Made by a program: the position numbers and the translations under genes. DNA of 7,928 nucleotides from Desulfofustis sp. (GTDB lineage: Bacteria > Desulfobacterota > Desulfobulbia > Desulfobulbales > Desulfocapsaceae): assembly GCA_030145365.1 (NCBI GenBank), contig JAQYVS010000429.1, forward strand, positions 1 to 7,928, in the 5' to 3' direction. Under the pieces are notes generated by a model. That model made no database searches. It worked only from the letters and a program-made list of their open reading frames with translations, and was not told the origin of the DNA. Shown here piece after piece: positions 6,410 through 7,928 of this stretch; position 1 is the stretch's first letter, and every line of letters starts with the position of its first letter.

Positions 6410-7612
6410 ATGAACGTCCAACCTGATGTAGAATTTATAAAATATTTGAAAGGAGCGGGTGGTGATACACTGAAGAAGTGCTATCAATGTGCGACCTGCT
6501 CGGTACGCTGTCCCCTGTCCTCAGATGAGAAACCATTTCCCCGCAAGGAAATGATCTGGTCTGGATGGGGTATGAAGGATAACCTGATAGCTGATCCTGA
6601 CGTGTTTTTATGTCACGCCTGCGGCGACTGCTCGACCTACTGCCCACGCGGTGCCAAACCGTCTGAGGTACTCGGTGCTATTCGGTCCTATGCCTACAAC
6701 TTTTATGGATGGCCCGGCGGACTTGCCAAACTGGCATCTTCTGCGAAAGGATTGCCAATGCTTATCGGCATTCCTGCAGTGATCATCTTTATTTTCTGGC
6801 TGCTTTCCGGGGGAATGCACATTCCTTCAAAAGAGGCATTCGCCTCTCATGGCTACCAGCAGTTTTTCGGCAGCTGGGATTTTAAATGGTACGCCAAGAA
6901 CATCTTTTTCATTGTTATGTTCATGGTTCCTTCCGTTGGTATTGCCTTATTTTCTCTCTACAAAGGGCTGACGAAACTATGGAAGGATATGGCCGCCAGG
7001 GCCAATATCACTTCTGAATTCAGGCCGTCTGCCGTGCAGTTTGTAACTGAATATCTGTGGCCTTCAATTGTCGAGATTTTTACTCATAAGCGCTTTAAGG
7101 AGTGTACCACAAACACTAACAGGGTAACCGGTCACCTGCCGCTGATGCTGGCATTTGTCGGCCTGTTTATCGTCACCTGCTGGTCTCTTTTGAAAAATGA
7201 TGTCATCGGTTTATTCCTGCCGTCCTGGCATGGGCCAATGCTGCTTTACGACCCGTTCAAAATCCTGGCAAACGTCTCCGCAGTAGCCCTGCTTTTTGGT
7301 ATCTGGACGTTGTGGAACAACAGAACTAAATCCGAGAACGAAGGCACCACCAGCAAGACGTTCTATGACTGGTTTCTGATCTGGGAGATTATGGCAGTCG
7401 GCGTCACCGGCTTTGGTTCAGAAATTATCAGGCTGCTTGGCATGCCGACTCTTGGCTACATCGTTTATTTTCTTCACCTGGTAGCCGTGATGATGCTGTT
7501 TCTCTATATGCCGTACACCAAGTTCGCGCATATTGCCTATCGTACAACCGCTATGGCCTTTGAGAAGTACCGTGAGAGTTCTTTTGGAAAACCGGTGATT
7601 GAGCAAGATTAA
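6410..7612 (+). CDS. qmoC: Qmo complex subunit C, HdrC-HdrE-like membrane subunit (QmoC)
   Basis: QmoC anchors the Qmo complex in the cytoplasmic membrane and is the proposed site of menaquinol exchange. The 400-residue product starts with an HdrC-like domain carrying two [4Fe-4S] motifs: C24, C27, C30, C34 and C68, C71, C74, C78. A membrane domain of the HdrE/NarI type follows. Six hydrophobic segments are visible at about 115-133, 164-184, 243-261, 284-304, 318-340 and 349-372. Histidines near membrane edges, H242, H356 and H374, are candidate heme b ligands; which ones bind cannot be settled by eye. There is no signal peptide; the N-terminal clusters should face the cytoplasm next to QmoA and QmoB. 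The start has AGGAGG six bases upstream. It is the last gene of the module, separated from qmoB by 107 structured bases. No qmoD follows before the terminator. Confidence 0.96.
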   Translation: MNVQPDVEFIKYLKGAGGDTLKKCYQCATCSVRCPLSSDEKPFPRKEMIWSGWGMKDNLIADPDVFLCHACGDCSTYCPRGAKPSEVLGAIRSYAYNFYGWPGGLAKLASSAKGLPMLIGIPAVIIFIFWLLSGGMHIPSKEAFASHGYQQFFGSWDFKWYAKNIFFIVMFMVPSVGIALFSLYKGLTKLWKDMAARANITSEFRPSAVQFVTEYLWPSIVEIFTHKRFKECTTNTNRVTGHLPLMLAFVGLFIVTCWSLLKNDVIGLFLPSWHGPMLLYDPFKILANVSAVALLFGIWTLWNNRTKSENEGTTSKTFYDWFLIWEIMAVGVTGFGSEIIRLLGMPTLGYIVYFLHLVAVMMLFLYMPYTKFAHIAYRTTAMAFEKYRESSFGKPVIEQD

Positions 7613-7641
7613 AAATACGATTAGCAGATAGTGTTAAAATA

Positions 7642-7677
7642 AAAACCCGGTTCGCCTTCATGCGAGCCGGGTTTTTT
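7642..7677 (+). terminator. intrinsic terminator after qmoC
   Basis: A 14-bp stem (7642-7655 with 7662-7675, one T-G wobble) with a six-base loop (CTTCAT) is GC-rich in its centre and runs into six T (7672-7677). It lies 29 bases after the qmoC stop codon and closes the operon. The A-rich 5' flank could let it act on the other strand too. Confidence 0.93.
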
Positions 7678-7705
7678 CTGTGTTAATGCGTAGGTTGGCA
7701 AAATT

Positions 7706-7733
7706 TTGACGAATTATTTGATGATCATAAAAT
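7706..7733 (+). promoter_or_regulatory. candidate promoter of tRNA-Thr
   Basis: TTGACG (7706-7711) and TAAAAT (7728-7733) are 16 bases apart, each matching five of six sigma-70 consensus positions. Transcription would start near 7740, giving a leader of about 58 bases before the tRNA. A second TATAAAAT run at 7760-7767 could serve as an alternative -10, but I see no good -35 for it. The rest of 7678-7798 is AT-rich and shows no coding sequence. Confidence 0.5.
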
Positions 7734-7798
7734 AAGAATGAGTCGAAAAAAAATATTGCTATAAAATTTTTGAAAGAGTATGTTAAACAGCTTTGTAA

Positions 7799-7874
7799 GC
7801 TGGCGTAGCTCAATTGGCAGAGCAGCTGATTTGTAATCAGCAGGTTGCGGGTTCAAGTCCCATCGCCAGCTCCA
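7799..7874 (+). tRNA. tRNA-Thr (anticodon UGU)
   Basis: A full 76-base cloverleaf including an encoded CCA (7872-7874). The acceptor stem is GCTGGCG with CGCCAGC (seven perfect pairs). The anticodon stem GCTGA/TCAGC holds the loop TTTGTAA, with anticodon TGT at 7832-7834, reading ACA threonine codons. The T arm contains GGTTCAAGTCC. The D arm contains AGCTCAATTGGCAGAGC. The discriminator base at 7871 is T, whereas E. coli tRNA-Thr(UGU) has A, as I recall. In many bacteria this tRNA starts a Thr-Tyr-Gly-Thr-tuf cluster, so further tRNA genes may lie beyond the window; this is inference. Confidence 0.97.
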
Positions 7875-7928
7875 TGAAAAGAATACTTGCGTAGTATTGT
7901 TAAGATAATAAAGGTATTACGGCCTATT
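7875..7928 (+). other. tRNA downstream spacer with small hairpin
   Basis: AATACT (7882-7887) pairs with AGTATT (7893-7898) around a five-base loop, eight bases after the tRNA CCA end. No T-run follows, so this is not a clear terminator; the transcript probably continues, as in a tRNA cluster, and the hairpin may be spacer RNA removed in processing. No gene is recognisable in the remaining 30 bases. Confidence 0.35.

Noticed and set aside
7699..7708. CAAAATTTTG palindrome before the tRNA promoter.
   Set aside because: A ten-base A/T-rich palindrome is expected by chance in this AT-rich spacer, and nothing links it to a known operator.
1..7928. Search for CRISPR arrays, insertion sequences, phage genes or defence systems.
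   Set aside because: No spaced direct repeats, transposase-like frames or mobile-element ends are visible; every large open frame on the + strand belongs to the apr-qmo set.

Overview
The window carries a near-complete dissimilatory sulfate-reduction electron-transfer module, all on the + strand: aprB-aprA (adenosine 5'-phosphosulfate reductase) followed by qmoA-qmoB-qmoC (quinone-interacting membrane-bound oxidoreductase), then a tRNA-Thr(UGU). The set is characteristic of a Gram-negative sulfate-metabolising bacterium of the Desulfobacterota (former Deltaproteobacteria). The presence of qmoC, instead of the hdrBC genes that replace it in many Gram-positive sulfate reducers, supports this. 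Moderate base composition and overall protein character make me lean to a Desulfobulbales-like organism, but that is inference; no taxonomic marker other than these genes and one tRNA is present.

Layout. Positions 1-41 are the end of an upstream region ending in a strong ribosome binding site. aprB (42-458) and aprA (508-2523) are 49 bases apart and surely cotranscribed. A strong intrinsic terminator (2557-2593) follows aprA. The rest of the 248-base apr-qmo gap holds a 41-base near-palindrome (2614-2654), a candidate promoter overlapping its right arm, and a weaker leader hairpin. qmoA (2772-4031) and qmoB (4038-6302) are tightly coupled: the qmoB ribosome binding site is formed by the last codons of qmoA. 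A 107-base gap with one solid hairpin and one small hairpin plus T-run separates qmoB from qmoC (6410-7612). A strong terminator (7642-7677) ends the module. An AT-rich stretch with a plausible promoter leads into tRNA-Thr(UGU) at 7799-7874.

How the genes work together. AprAB carries out the two-electron interconversion of APS with sulfite plus AMP in the cytoplasm (FAD in AprA, two [4Fe-4S] clusters in AprB). QmoABC is thought to link this reaction to the membrane menaquinone pool. QmoC is a fusion of an HdrC-like iron-sulfur domain and an HdrE-like six-helix membrane domain. QmoA and QmoB are HdrA-like flavoproteins; QmoB also carries two ferredoxin clusters and an MvhD-like [2Fe-2S] domain. 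The direction (sulfate reduction, sulfite oxidation or sulfur disproportionation) cannot be read from this window alone.

This is a known pathway, and I do not see a new protein system here. The points that deserve a second look are the regulatory architecture between apr and qmo, the structured qmoB-qmoC gap, and the complementary placement of iron-sulfur motifs in QmoA and QmoB.
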